From a virus, in IMG/VR virus record IMGVR_UViG_3300043446_000617, positions 1 through 64,000 of that record: DNA of 64,000 nucleotides; one strand, written 5' to 3'. The first letter of the stretch is position 1. Each line of letters opens with the position of its first letter. The notes beneath the pieces are model-generated. The model saw nothing but the letters and a program-made list of their open reading frames with translations. It had not been told where the DNA came from and ran no database searches. Position numbers and translations under genes: made by a program. Positions 6,794 to 14,438 of this stretch are shown piece after piece.

Positions 6794-7113
6794 ACGAACC
6801 AACTAAAGCCATTCAATACATCATAGATACAGCGCCACTTTATGCCAAAGCCAAGGCCGACCGCATCTACTTGGAAGAGTTCAGGAAATCAAGAAAAGCT
6901 CAACTCATGGCAAACTCAAGGTTAGAGGCACTTGGAAAACAAGAAGCCTACGCCTATGCCCATTCAGAATATATCGAGATTTTGGAGGGTATAAGGCAAG
7001 CCGTAGAAATCGAGGAAAAATACCGATGGCTGATGACTGCAGCGCAGGCACGAATTGAATGCTGGAGAACTGAGCAATACTCAGCCAGAATTGAGATGAA
7101 AGCCACCACTTGA
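6790..7113 (+). CDS. Conserved helical phage protein
   Basis: 107 residues, homologous to 39893-40216. Conserved: PTKAIQYIIDTAPLYAKAKA, YLEEFRKSRKAQLM, EEKYRWLMTAAQARIECWRT. Strongly helical and charged. It always sits directly before the Ref-like nuclease, so it may act with it; that is inference. Confidence 0.72.
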   Translation: MNEPTKAIQYIIDTAPLYAKAKADRIYLEEFRKSRKAQLMANSRLEALGKQEAYAYAHSEYIEILEGIRQAVEIEEKYRWLMTAAQARIECWRTEQYSARIEMKATT

Positions 7114-7400
7114 ACAACAAACTAAACACAAGGGAACGGCTACACCTTGCAAGGGTTAAGAGCTTGTCATGCTCAGTATGCGAAGCACCACCACCAAGCG
7201 AAGCGCATCATTTTAAACAAGGGTTACAGTACACTTGCATAGCCCTCTGTGTTGATTGCCACCGAAACCCAGTTCTAGGCTGGCATGGGCAAAAACGTGC
7301 ATGGGCTATCCATAAGATGGATGAAATAGACGCTCTGAACGAAACTATCCGCAAATTGTGCGAGGAAATGCCCTCAAAAAGCGATAAAAGCCCGTTCTAG
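7110..7400 (+). CDS. Ref-like (RecA-dependent) HNH nuclease
   Basis: 96 residues. Cys/His pattern CSVCEAPPPSEAHHFKQG, then LCVDCHRNPVLGWHG, fits phage Ref-type nucleases, small HNH enzymes that cut DNA at RecA-bound sites. It starts at TTG 7110, overlapping the previous stop; the right-copy homologue (40216-40518) starts at GTG, so both use weak starts. It is the last gene of the rightward early operon and faces the leftward accessory block. Confidence 0.7.
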   Translation: MNNKLNTRERLHLARVKSLSCSVCEAPPPSEAHHFKQGLQYTCIALCVDCHRNPVLGWHGQKRAWAIHKMDEIDALNETIRKLCEEMPSKSDKSPF

Positions 7401-7569
7401 GCGTTTTTCTATGCTTGGATGATGTAGCACTAGTAAAATGAAAATAATCGCTTAAATCGCTGATTTTAGACAAAAGAAAACCCGCACAATGGCGGGTTAA
7501 GTTAGTGGTTACTTGCTTATTTTCTTTTGGTTAGTATTTGCAACAGTAGTGCCAGGGTAGCGTAAATCA
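7401..7569. other. Convergent spacer without genes
   Basis: 169 bases between the converging rightward early and leftward accessory operons. It is A+T-rich and holds the hairpin terminator listed separately; I see no ORF. Confidence 0.6.
7471..7498 (-). terminator. Rho-independent terminator of the leftward accessory operon
   Basis: Stem AACCCGC (7479-7485) pairs with GCGGGTT (7492-7498) around a 6-base loop. On the minus strand it is followed by a T-rich tract (complement of 7471-7480). The right copy has an equivalent hairpin at 40600-40619. Confidence 0.7.
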
Positions 7570-7743
7570 TCAGTAACCCATGCTGTAATCTTCTAATGAA
7601 GTAACTAGGCCATCAAAATCTTCACTTGGCCCAAGTAAATCAGCCATGGCATGGACAATCGACAATTCAATCCCTAAATTGTCGGCCAGATCTGCTAAAT
7701 ATTCTGAGCGATTAGAAAATCCGTTTTCTTTATAAATTGACAT
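7570..7743 (-). CDS. Small hypothetical protein of accessory block
   Basis: 57 residues from the ATG at 7743-7741, chosen because ATAGGTGTTAATT precedes it, the common leader of genes in this block. Helical and acidic (SEYLADLADNLGIELSIVHA). Last gene of the leftward operon. Not present in the right copy. Function unknown. Confidence 0.6.
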   Translation of the reverse strand: MSIYKENGFSNRSEYLADLADNLGIELSIVHAMADLLGPSEDFDGLVTSLEDYSMGY

Positions 7744-7837
7744 AATTAACACCTATAAACCCTGTAAGACACAGGCAAGCCCCTACACACAATGCACAGG
7801 CCATAAGCCCCTAATTTAAGGGCTTACAGTTTATGCA

Positions 7838-8101
7838 TTAAATAGTACAGCAGCCGCAACATGGCGCATCAATACAGCGCCCTGATTTATTTCTGTAGTA
7901 TTCGTGGCCACCGATACTAAACACATCGGAAACCCGTTTTTTTTGGCCTAAATAAGCCCCTGAATCAAAATTACAATCCCCTGGCTCACACAAAAAAGCT
8001 TGTTTTGTAGCTGTATCGTAGGTAATTTGATCCCCTGGCATGATAGGCGCACCAGATAGAACGCATCGGCCCTTATATTTTGCAATCATTGTTTTAAGCA
8101 T
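7838..8101 (-). CDS. Small cysteine-rich protein
   Basis: 87 residues from the ATG at 8101, with AGGGGTGTTCATT upstream. It has a zinc-ribbon-like look: KGRCVLSGAPIMPGDQITYD near the N-terminus and a C-terminal CIDAPCCGCCTI cluster. It overlaps the upstream gene by 8 bases. Left copy only. Metal binding is plausible; the role is unknown. Confidence 0.65.
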   Translation of the reverse strand: MLKTMIAKYKGRCVLSGAPIMPGDQITYDTATKQAFLCEPGDCNFDSGAYLGQKKRVSDVFSIGGHEYYRNKSGRCIDAPCCGCCTI

Positions 8102-8852
8102 AATGAACACCCCTAATTTGAACAAAGCCGCCATTGTCTTTTTTTGCTTTCCCTTTTGCATATAAAGCCACAACTACAGCTTTGGGTTCTATGTGGCGCA
8201 CATCGGTATTGTCCCCGTCAATTACACGCCAGCCACGAAAATTATTAGGGATATCGCTCTGTTTTTGGAAAACTACAGCTGTTCGGGCATTGTTCGGGTT
8301 AGTCAATCCTTTAATGCTTATCGGTTTTGGGGTAATGGCTGAAAAACTATAGGTAAGATCATAATTACCCGCTGTTTTTCCATCTAATTTACGTGAGGGA
8401 TGCTTCGTGTAGTCATAAAATTGCACATCTGGGAACAATTGAAAAATTGTTTTTCCATCATGCACGATAATATTTTCAAAAGCTATATCGCTTGTACCAT
8501 TAGGGCGCACCAAAGGGGTTAAACCGATTCGCTTTGCTTTATTTGCAAGTGACCACACGTCAGCGCACAATGAAAGCATGAAAGCTTCCCGATTATTGTA
8601 AAAAAACTGTGTTTTTGCTTCCCTGGCTTTTTGTACGCTATTAAATGCTCCACGTCCAGCGCTCTTGAGACAGCCATAAAAGCAGCCAGCAAGCTTTGCT
8701 AAAGGGCAAATGATTTCATCGGGTACAAGGTAGACGATACCCGTTAAATAACCGATCTTTTCGCCCTTAACTGTCTTTGCTGATGACTCCCCTAGAATTG
8801 TCTTATAGGGTAGACCACGTGCAGCCAGGATTGTTTTGTAAGGATTTTTCAT
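8094..8852 (-). CDS. Conserved phage/plasmid protein with Cys cluster and NGTSD motif
   Basis: 252 residues. Landmarks: KGEKIGYLTGIVYLVP, a Cys-containing segment (CPLAKLAGCFYGCLKSAGRG), LVRPNGTSDIAFE, and DVQFYDYTKHP. I recall this combination from a family found in phages and plasmids but cannot assign a function or name. The three spaced Cys could hold a metal or Fe-S cluster. Largest gene of the left accessory block, with the block-typical leader GATAGGTGTGAACA. Absent from the right copy. Confidence 0.7.
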   Translation of the reverse strand: MKNPYKTILAARGLPYKTILGESSAKTVKGEKIGYLTGIVYLVPDEIICPLAKLAGCFYGCLKSAGRGAFNSVQKAREAKTQFFYNNREAFMLSLCADVWSLANKAKRIGLTPLVRPNGTSDIAFENIIVHDGKTIFQLFPDVQFYDYTKHPSRKLDGKTAGNYDLTYSFSAITPKPISIKGLTNPNNARTAVVFQKQSDIPNNFRGWRVIDGDNTDVRHIEPKAVVVALYAKGKAKKDNGGFVQIRGVHYA

Positions 8853-8878
8853 TGTTCACACCTATCAGTAAAAGAAAA

Positions 8879-8974
8879 TTATTTAACCAAAACATCAAAA
8901 TAAGCCAGTAGACCTATGCAAAGCATTAGACCGATCACAATGGCTGCAAAGATATCTAGAAGAGTGTTTTTCAT
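8879..8974 (-). CDS. 31-residue single-span membrane microprotein
   Basis: MKNTLLDIFAAIVIGLMLCI, then GLLAYFDVLVK. One hydrophobic helix (about 8-25). The right copy has a clear homologue at 42550-42645 with the same GLLAYFDVL ending, although the surrounding accessory genes differ. Typical leader (TTAATAGGCGTCAAC) before the ATG at 8974. Function unknown; perhaps a membrane-acting anti-host or superinfection factor. Confidence 0.65.
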   Translation of the reverse strand: MKNTLLDIFAAIVIGLMLCIGLLAYFDVLVK

Positions 8975-9048
8975 GTTGACGCCTATTAAATTGCACTAGT
9001 TCCGCTAGTTCGGTATGTATAGAGTACCAAAGAAAAAAGAAAAAAACA

Positions 9049-9075
9049 TAGGGATAAACCCTTAGATGATAGAAT
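9049..9075. promoter_or_regulatory. Palindrome within divergent promoter region
   Basis: TAGGGATAAACCCTTA (9049-9064) is followed by TAGAAT (9070-9075), a -10 candidate for the rightward gene at 9110. Leftward, TATGTT (complement of 9045-9050) abuts the palindrome. The right copy keeps the layout at 43284-43313. This is probably an operator controlling both directions. Confidence 0.5.
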
Positions 9076-9109
9076 TATTTTAAATTATTTATTGGATAAG
9101 GTTCGGACA

Positions 9110-9334
9110 ATGCCAAGGCCCCCAAAATCTGACACAGTTCAATTCCGACGGAAACTAGACAACCCCAAGCTTCAGATACTTTTAGCTGCTGGACAAGGGA
9201 ATATCTCTCAAGGGTTCGAGAACGTTCTAGCCCTTTACCAGTACGCCCACAGTAAAGGATACAGAACCGATACGCCATTGGAAAGCATTGAGATAGTTAC
9301 GAACCTCGCGGAAAGAAACAGGCAGCCCCAATGA
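9110..9334 (+). CDS. Small basic protein, possible DNA-binding regulator
   Basis: 74 residues from ATG 9110, matching the right-copy start (43347); a TTG at 9092 is less likely. Conserved: RPPK.DTVQFRRKLDNPK, GQGNISQGFENVLALY. The basic N-terminus and a short helical core would suit a small DNA-binding protein. It sits alone between the palindrome-bearing promoter and the terminase-proximal element, so a switch-to-late regulator is possible (inference). Confidence 0.65.
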   Translation: MPRPPKSDTVQFRRKLDNPKLQILLAAGQGNISQGFENVLALYQYAHSKGYRTDTPLESIEIVTNLAERNRQPQ

Positions 9335-9645
9335 AGAGCATCTAGTAACGGATAGTGTAAGGATAGATAGAGAGAACGATAAGGGTTAGACAATGGCAAA
9401 CAGTAACTCAAGTACCCTAGAAAAGCACCCGCAAAGACTCTCTCACTTAACATAACAACTTAACATAATATTGCTTGAGTGTTGTAGAAATGTCACAAGG
9501 GTAAACCCTCATGTATGCCTGGACAGTACTGGACGGATCGACAGTAGGGTAAACGAGAAGTATGGGGGGGAGGGGGTAGTCGGTGGCTTAGGATATTTGT
9601 GGTACACCACCCCCACAGTAAAAAGCAAAACCAAAAGGAGTACAA
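9335..9645. other. Noncoding region upstream of terminase
   Basis: 311 bases without a convincing gene. The first part (9335-9490) is unlike the right copy; the second holds the conserved element listed next. A direct repeat CTTAACATAA lies near 9448-9470. The late promoter should be here, but I see no clear consensus. Confidence 0.6.
9498..9606. promoter_or_regulatory. Highly conserved G-rich element before terS (candidate pac/cos or late control site)
   Basis: This block is nearly unchanged between the copies (43743-43851), while the flanking spacer has diverged. It has the palindrome AGGGTAAACCCT, the self-complementary CAGTACTG, a second AGGGTAAAC (9546-9554), and a run of seven G, A, five G (9564-9576). 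A C-run follows at 9607-9615. Its place directly upstream of the terminase genes suggests a packaging or late-expression signal; a G-quadruplex is possible. Confidence 0.5.
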
Positions 9646-10017
9646 ATGGAAACGACTCTCAAACGAGGAAGAGGAAGACCTAAAGGGTCTGTGAAGATGA
9701 CGATACAGAGGTTTGCTGATAACCCGCCTGCTGTATTGCCTAAGACTGACCACCAGAGGCTCAAGGAGTTGAAGGAGTTGATGATTAGGAGTGGAGGTAA
9801 GGATGTTGCTCAGAAGGTGATAGAGATAGCTCTGAATGATGACCATCCACACCAATTGGTTGCTCTCAAGATGTGCTTAGACAGGACATTACCTATTTCT
9901 ATGTTTGAGAAGGATAAGAGTCAGAGGAGTGCTGTAACAATTAACATTACAGGACTTGGTGAGCCTACTGTGATTGATACTAACCCTGCAGAAGATGTAG
10001 AGGCTAAATATGGTTAA
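9646..10017 (+). CDS. terS: Terminase small subunit (candidate)
   Basis: 123 residues with AAAGGAG upstream. The basic N-terminus RGRGRPKGSVKM resembles an AT-hook, and the helical middle (HQRLKELKELMIRSGGKDVA, KVIEIALNDDHPHQ) suits the DNA-recognition subunit. The call rests mostly on position directly before terL and after the conserved element. The homologue at 43893-44270 is very similar. Confidence 0.7.
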   Translation: METTLKRGRGRPKGSVKMTIQRFADNPPAVLPKTDHQRLKELKELMIRSGGKDVAQKVIEIALNDDHPHQLVALKMCLDRTLPISMFEKDKSQRSAVTINITGLGEPTVIDTNPAEDVEAKYG

Positions 10018-10186
10018 TTGGATTCTTACTGTGAACAGGCCTGAATACTTAGAAAACAAGTCTTTGTTAGTTCCGAAAGACAAGATTGTTGAGTTGTTAA
10101 CAGGAATACTTGAAAACCAAGCAGATTGGCGTGAAGGCGACACTATTACGATAGAGCCTTCGAATATGGAGTACTTTGATGGCTGA
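10010..10186 (+). CDS. 58-residue ORF inserted between terS and terL
   Basis: MVNWILTVNRPEYLENKSLL, VPKDKIVELLTGILE, ending NMEYFDG. In the right copy terS and terL overlap directly. Here 169 extra bases are bounded by ATGG at both ends (10010-10013 and 10179-10182). The new frame begins at the ATG that would otherwise start terL. Function unknown. Confidence 0.6.
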   Translation: MVNWILTVNRPEYLENKSLLVPKDKIVELLTGILENQADWREGDTITIEPSNMEYFDG

Positions 10187-11438
10187 CCTTAATTTCTCTC
10201 TACTACCCTGGCAACAAGAAGTCTTCAAGGATTCCACGAGGTTTAAGGTTGTGGCTGCTGGTCGTAGGTGCGGTAAGTCTAGGATGGCTGCAGTAACGCT
10301 CTTGATTGAGGGTTTAAAGTGTCCACAAGGCTCTGCTGTGCTTTATGTGTCACCTACTATGGGACAATCTAGACAGATTATCTGGGACTTGCTGTTAGAC
10401 CTTGGAAGAGAAGTAATCCAGAGCAGTCATGTAAACAACTTGGATATCACTCTGATAAATGGAGCAAGAATCTATGTTCGTGGTGCTGACAGACCTGATA
10501 CCCTCCGTGGTGTGTCTTTAACTTATGCCGTACTGGACGAGGTAGCAGACATTAAGCCTGAAGCATGGGAACAGGTTATCCGAGCCTCTTTGTCTGATAA
10601 ACGAGGAAGAGCTTTGTTTATTGGGACTCCTAAAGGACGTAATTGGTTCTACGACACCTTTAAACTAGGTGAGAGTGAGGATGATCCTGATTGGAAGTCC
10701 TGGCACTTCACCACTGCAGATAACCCTTTGATTGACCAAAAAGAGATTGAATCTGCCAAGAAAACGCTTAGTTCATTTGCTTTTAAACAAGAGTACATGG
10801 CGAGCTTTACCAATGCGGGTTCTAACATCTTCAAAGAAGAATGGATTAAATATGGGGTTGAGCCTCAATATGGAAGCTATTACATCGCTGTTGACCTAGC
10901 AGGATTTGAAGAGGTTGCCAAACAAGCGGCTAACTCTAAGAAGCGTTTGGATGAGTCTGCTATCTCAATAGTGAAGGTTACTGACGATGGTAAATGGTTT
11001 GTCCAGAAGATTGAACATGGAAGATGGGATATTCGGGAGACTGCCGCCAAGATTTTGATTGCTATTAGGGACTACAGACCTTTGGCAGTAGGGATAGAGC
11101 GGGGGGCGCTAAAGAACGCTGTTTTACCCTACTTGAGTGACCTTATGCGAAAAAACAACACCTTTGCTCATATCGTGGATTTGACGCATGGAAATAGAAA
11201 AAAAGCTGACAGGATAATCTGGGCTTTACAAGGTAGGTTCGAGCATGGCAGAATTGTGTTAAATTCGGAAGAAGATTGGGATGAGTTTGTCGACCAATTG
11301 ATTCTTTTTCCTGCTCAAGGGGTTCACGATGATCTTCCTGACTCTCTGAGCTACATTGACCAACTGGCTGTTACATCGTATATGGAAGACGATGACAGTG
11401 AGGATTGGGAGCCGATTGACGTTATTAGTGGTGTTTGA
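10179..11438 (+). CDS. terL: Terminase large subunit
   Basis: 419 residues from ATG 10179. The ATPase has Walker A AAGRRCGKSRM near residue 27 and Walker B YAVLDEVAD near 115; the coupling motif is likely FIGTPKGRNW. The C-terminal nuclease has YYIAVDLAG, VGIERGALK and HDDLPDSLSY, the RNase H-like acidic triad. It pumps DNA into the prohead and cuts it. Nearly identical to 44263-45522. Confidence 0.95.
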   Translation: MADLNFSLLPWQQEVFKDSTRFKVVAAGRRCGKSRMAAVTLLIEGLKCPQGSAVLYVSPTMGQSRQIIWDLLLDLGREVIQSSHVNNLDITLINGARIYVRGADRPDTLRGVSLTYAVLDEVADIKPEAWEQVIRASLSDKRGRALFIGTPKGRNWFYDTFKLGESEDDPDWKSWHFTTADNPLIDQKEIESAKKTLSSFAFKQEYMASFTNAGSNIFKEEWIKYGVEPQYGSYYIAVDLAGFEEVAKQAANSKKRLDESAISIVKVTDDGKWFVQKIEHGRWDIRETAAKILIAIRDYRPLAVGIERGALKNAVLPYLSDLMRKNNTFAHIVDLTHGNRKKADRIIWALQGRFEHGRIVLNSEEDWDEFVDQLILFPAQGVHDDLPDSLSYIDQLAVTSYMEDDDSEDWEPIDVISGV

Positions 11439-11439
11439 T

Positions 11440-11943
11440 GTGAAAAAATGCTCTAAGTGCCAAATTTCCAAGCCTTTATCCGACTTTCATAAACATAAGT
11501 CAAATAAAGATGGCTTGCAATTTCAATGCAAAACCTGCCGAGTTGAGGGTTGCGCTAAGTACTTTCAAAGTATTTCTGATGAAAAAAAAGAAGAGCGTCA
11601 AGCAAAAACACGAATTTGGCGTGAAAAAAATAGAAGCCTTACCAGATCATACGCAACTGAATACAAACTTAAACATCGACCAACATATACTGCCAATCAA
11701 ATAAAACGACACGCAGGTAAAAAGAATCGAACACCACACTGGCTTACAGATTTTGATTTGTTGAGAATAAATTGTTACTATCAATTAGCGGCTATGCGTT
11801 CACGAGAAAGTGGCGAAAAATGGCACGTTGATCATATAATTCCATTACATGGGAAAATTGTTAGTGGTCTTCATGTTCCTAACAACCTAAGAGTAATTAC
11901 CGCTACTGAAAATGAGCGAAAAAGAAACTACTATGAGGTTTGA
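11440..11943 (+). CDS. HNH endonuclease with N-terminal zinc ribbon
   Basis: About 167 residues from GTG 11440, directly after the terL stop. An N-terminal CSKCQISKPLSDFHKHKS and CKTC zinc motif precedes a basic linker and the HNH core WHVDHIIPLHGKIVSGLHVP with NNLRVITATENERKRN. Absent from the right copy, where terL and portal are adjacent. The third homing-type nuclease of the left copy, inserted in the packaging module. The exact start is uncertain. Confidence 0.85.
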   Translation: MKKCSKCQISKPLSDFHKHKSNKDGLQFQCKTCRVEGCAKYFQSISDEKKEERQAKTRIWREKNRSLTRSYATEYKLKHRPTYTANQIKRHAGKKNRTPHWLTDFDLLRINCYYQLAAMRSRESGEKWHVDHIIPLHGKIVSGLHVPNNLRVITATENERKRNYYEV

Positions 11944-11945
11944 AT

Positions 11946-13934
11946 ATGCAAGGCATGAATGAATACAAATTTGACGAACCATCAGATTCTGATAAAGAAC
12001 TTATATCATTTGTTGTAGATCATTGCGATCGTTGGAGAGATTACAGGGATACTAATTATCTTGATGCGTGGAAGGAATATGAACGCATCTTCAATGGCGA
12101 ATGGGCTGTAGAAGATAAAACCCGTGATTCCGAGCGTTCAAGAATCGTTACTCCCGCTACTCAACAAGCCGTAGAAACCCGCCATGCAGAGATCATGGAG
12201 GCTATCTTTGGTCAAGGTGAGTTTTTTGACATCCAAGACGACATCCGTGATGTCAACAACAATCCATTAGATGTTGCTGCTATCAAAGCTCAACTCATGG
12301 AAGACTTCAAGGTCGATAAGATTCGCAAGTCTATTGACCAAATTGAGTTGTTGGCAGAGATTTACGGCACTGGTATTGGCGAGATTGTTGTTAAAACAGA
12401 GAAAATCTTTGTTCCTGCTACTCAAGCAATTCCTGGTCAAGTAGGACAAGCGGCTATTGGTGTTGTCGAAAAAGACCGCATTGCAGTGAAGATTGTTCCT
12501 GTTAACCCTAGAAACTTCTTGTTTGACCCTAATGGCACATCTATTGATGACTGCATGGGTGTGGCAATTGAGAAGTATGTTTCTATCCACAAAGTCGTTA
12601 AGGGTCAGGAAGATGGTATCTATCGCAAGGTAGAAATTGGTACTGACTCTATGGATACGGACTTAGAGCCTACTCAAGAGATTACTCAGTATGAAGACGA
12701 CAAAGTTAAGCTCCTTACTTACTATGGTCTTGTTCCTCGTGAGTATCTTGATCAACTTGAAAATGAAGAGGGTGAAGTAGAGGACTTGTTCCCTGAAGAC
12801 TCTGTTCAGGACGAGTATTCCGATCTGGTTGAAGCAATTGTTGTGATTGCCAATGATGGTGTTCTTCTCAAAGCAGAAAAGAACCCATATATGATGAAAG
12901 ACCGCCCAATCCTTGCGTATCAGGACGATACAGTTCCTAATCGCTTGTTGGGTCGTGGTACTGTTGAGAAGGCTTACAACTCACAAAAGGCTATTGATGC
13001 TCAAGTTCGTAGCCACTTAGACTCTTTGGCGCTGACTACAAGCCCAATGATGGCTATGGATGCTACTCGTTTACCTCGTGGTGCTAAATTTGAAGTTCGA
13101 CCAGGTAAATCCATCCTGACAAACGGAAATCCTAATGAGATTCTATTCCCATTCAAGTTTGGCAATACTGATGGTTCTAATCTGACTACTGCTAAAGAGT
13201 TTGAGCGTATGCTTTTGCAGGCTACTGGAACTTTAGACTCACAAGGAATGGTGTCTGCAGTCTCACGAGATGCAGGTCAAGGTGGTATTTCGATGGCTGT
13301 AGCCTCGATTATCAAAAAATACAAGCGCACATTGGTGAACTTCCAAGAGGATTTTATGATCCCCTTCATCACCAAAGCAGCTTACCGCTATATGCAGTTC
13401 GATCCAGAGCGTTATCCTACTGTGGACATGAAGTTTATTCCGACTGCCGCATTGGGAATTATTGCTCGTGAGCATGAACAACAACAATTCATCTCCTTGC
13501 TCCAGACTCTTGGCCCAAATACACCTGTTTTGCCAATCATTCTCAAGGGAATCATGGCAAATTCATCGTTGTCTAACCGCTACGAGTTGATTCAGATGCT
13601 TGATAAGATGGCTACGGCTGATCCGCAAGCACAACAGGCTCAACAGATGCAACAACAATTGGCTATGCAACTGGCTCAAGCTCAAATTGCAGTCCAAACG
13701 ACTCAAGCCGAGCAGAATAAGGCAGAGGCTCAGAAGTTGTTGACAGAGGCTCAACTGATGCCTATCGAGTTGCAGGCTAAGAGCATGGCGGCTAATACTA
13801 AGAATCTACCTAAACAGGATGATTTGGCTTCCAAAGAGTTCGATAAACGAGTCAAGATTGCTGAATTGATGCTTAAAGAAGCAGATATCAAGACTAAGGC
13901 CAAGATTGTTGACCAACAGATGACCAAACAATGA
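11946..13934 (+). CDS. Portal (head-tail connector) protein
   Basis: About 662 residues from ATG 11946 with GAGG upstream. Located between terL and scaffold. Podoviral portal features: an acidic N-terminal region (FVVDHCDRWRDYRDTNYLDA), RSRIVTPATQQAVETRHAEI, the RPILAYQDDTVPNRLLGRGT core, and a long Gln/Ala-rich C-terminal coiled region (QAQQAQQMQQQLAMQLAQAQ), probably the barrel. Forms the dodecameric ring for DNA passage. The right-copy portal (45524-47491) differs mainly at the N-terminus. Confidence 0.9.
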   Translation: MQGMNEYKFDEPSDSDKELISFVVDHCDRWRDYRDTNYLDAWKEYERIFNGEWAVEDKTRDSERSRIVTPATQQAVETRHAEIMEAIFGQGEFFDIQDDIRDVNNNPLDVAAIKAQLMEDFKVDKIRKSIDQIELLAEIYGTGIGEIVVKTEKIFVPATQAIPGQVGQAAIGVVEKDRIAVKIVPVNPRNFLFDPNGTSIDDCMGVAIEKYVSIHKVVKGQEDGIYRKVEIGTDSMDTDLEPTQEITQYEDDKVKLLTYYGLVPREYLDQLENEEGEVEDLFPEDSVQDEYSDLVEAIVVIANDGVLLKAEKNPYMMKDRPILAYQDDTVPNRLLGRGTVEKAYNSQKAIDAQVRSHLDSLALTTSPMMAMDATRLPRGAKFEVRPGKSILTNGNPNEILFPFKFGNTDGSNLTTAKEFERMLLQATGTLDSQGMVSAVSRDAGQGGISMAVASIIKKYKRTLVNFQEDFMIPFITKAAYRYMQFDPERYPTVDMKFIPTAALGIIAREHEQQQFISLLQTLGPNTPVLPIILKGIMANSSLSNRYELIQMLDKMATADPQAQQAQQMQQQLAMQLAQAQIAVQTTQAEQNKAEAQKLLTEAQLMPIELQAKSMAANTKNLPKQDDLASKEFDKRVKIAELMLKEADIKTKAKIVDQQMTKQ

Positions 13935-14170
13935 GTCCAGAACTGCAGAAATATTACGAAGAGCGATTCTCCATGATGTCCACTCAAGGTTGGGTGGATT
14001 TGATGGAGGATGTTGACAAGATGATTGAACCTTTGAATAATATTTCAACGATTGCAGATGAAAAAAGTCTACAATTTCGTAAAGGTGAGTTATCAATACT
14101 TATTTGGCTGAAAAACTTAAAGCAAGTCAGCGAGAGAGCATTTGAGGACTTAAATGAAAAGAATGTATGA
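13931..14170 (+). CDS. Small head-region protein
   Basis: 79 residues, ATGA-coupled to the portal. Helical (MSPELQKYYEERFSMMSTQG, WVDLMEDVDKMIEPL). The protein is identical in the right copy (47488-47727), although its DNA still shows six substitutions; the last, at 14119, marks the left edge of the identical block. Unknown function. Confidence 0.7.
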   Translation: MSPELQKYYEERFSMMSTQGWVDLMEDVDKMIEPLNNISTIADEKSLQFRKGELSILIWLKNLKQVSERAFEDLNEKNV

Positions 14171-14381
14171 ATTCGCCTGTGTAAATGGGCATAAAACAGA
14201 GAGATTTGTTGATTATGAGGCAACAAAACTCGTATGTGAGTGTGGTGAGGAAACTCATCGCATTCTTTCTGCGCCAGCCTTTAGACTAGAAGGATGGTCT
14301 GGCTCTTTTCCAACTGCTTATAGCAAGTTTGGCAAGAGTCATACTGACAAGCTAAAGGCTGAACGCAAAGCCAACTCATAA
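14154..14381 (+). CDS. FmdB-like zinc-ribbon protein
   Basis: 75 residues. MYEFACVNGHKTERFV and LVCECGEETHRILSAP make the paired-Cys zinc ribbon of FmdB-type proteins common in phage head operons. The C-terminus (RLEGWSGSFPTAYSKFGKSH) is the typical phage version. Overlaps the previous gene by 17 bases. The role in the virion or assembly is unknown. Confidence 0.75.
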   Translation: MKRMYEFACVNGHKTERFVDYEATKLVCECGEETHRILSAPAFRLEGWSGSFPTAYSKFGKSHTDKLKAERKANS

Positions 14382-14438
14382 GCAATTGTGCCGAGTTGAA
14401 TCTCCTACAACCGAAAACGGCAGGAAAAGGAAATAAGT

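Noticed and set aside
11356-11439. Extended N-terminus for the HNH gene after terL
   Set aside because: The extra codons overlap terL in another frame and precede the zinc-ribbon start; GTG 11440 gives a normal N-terminus.
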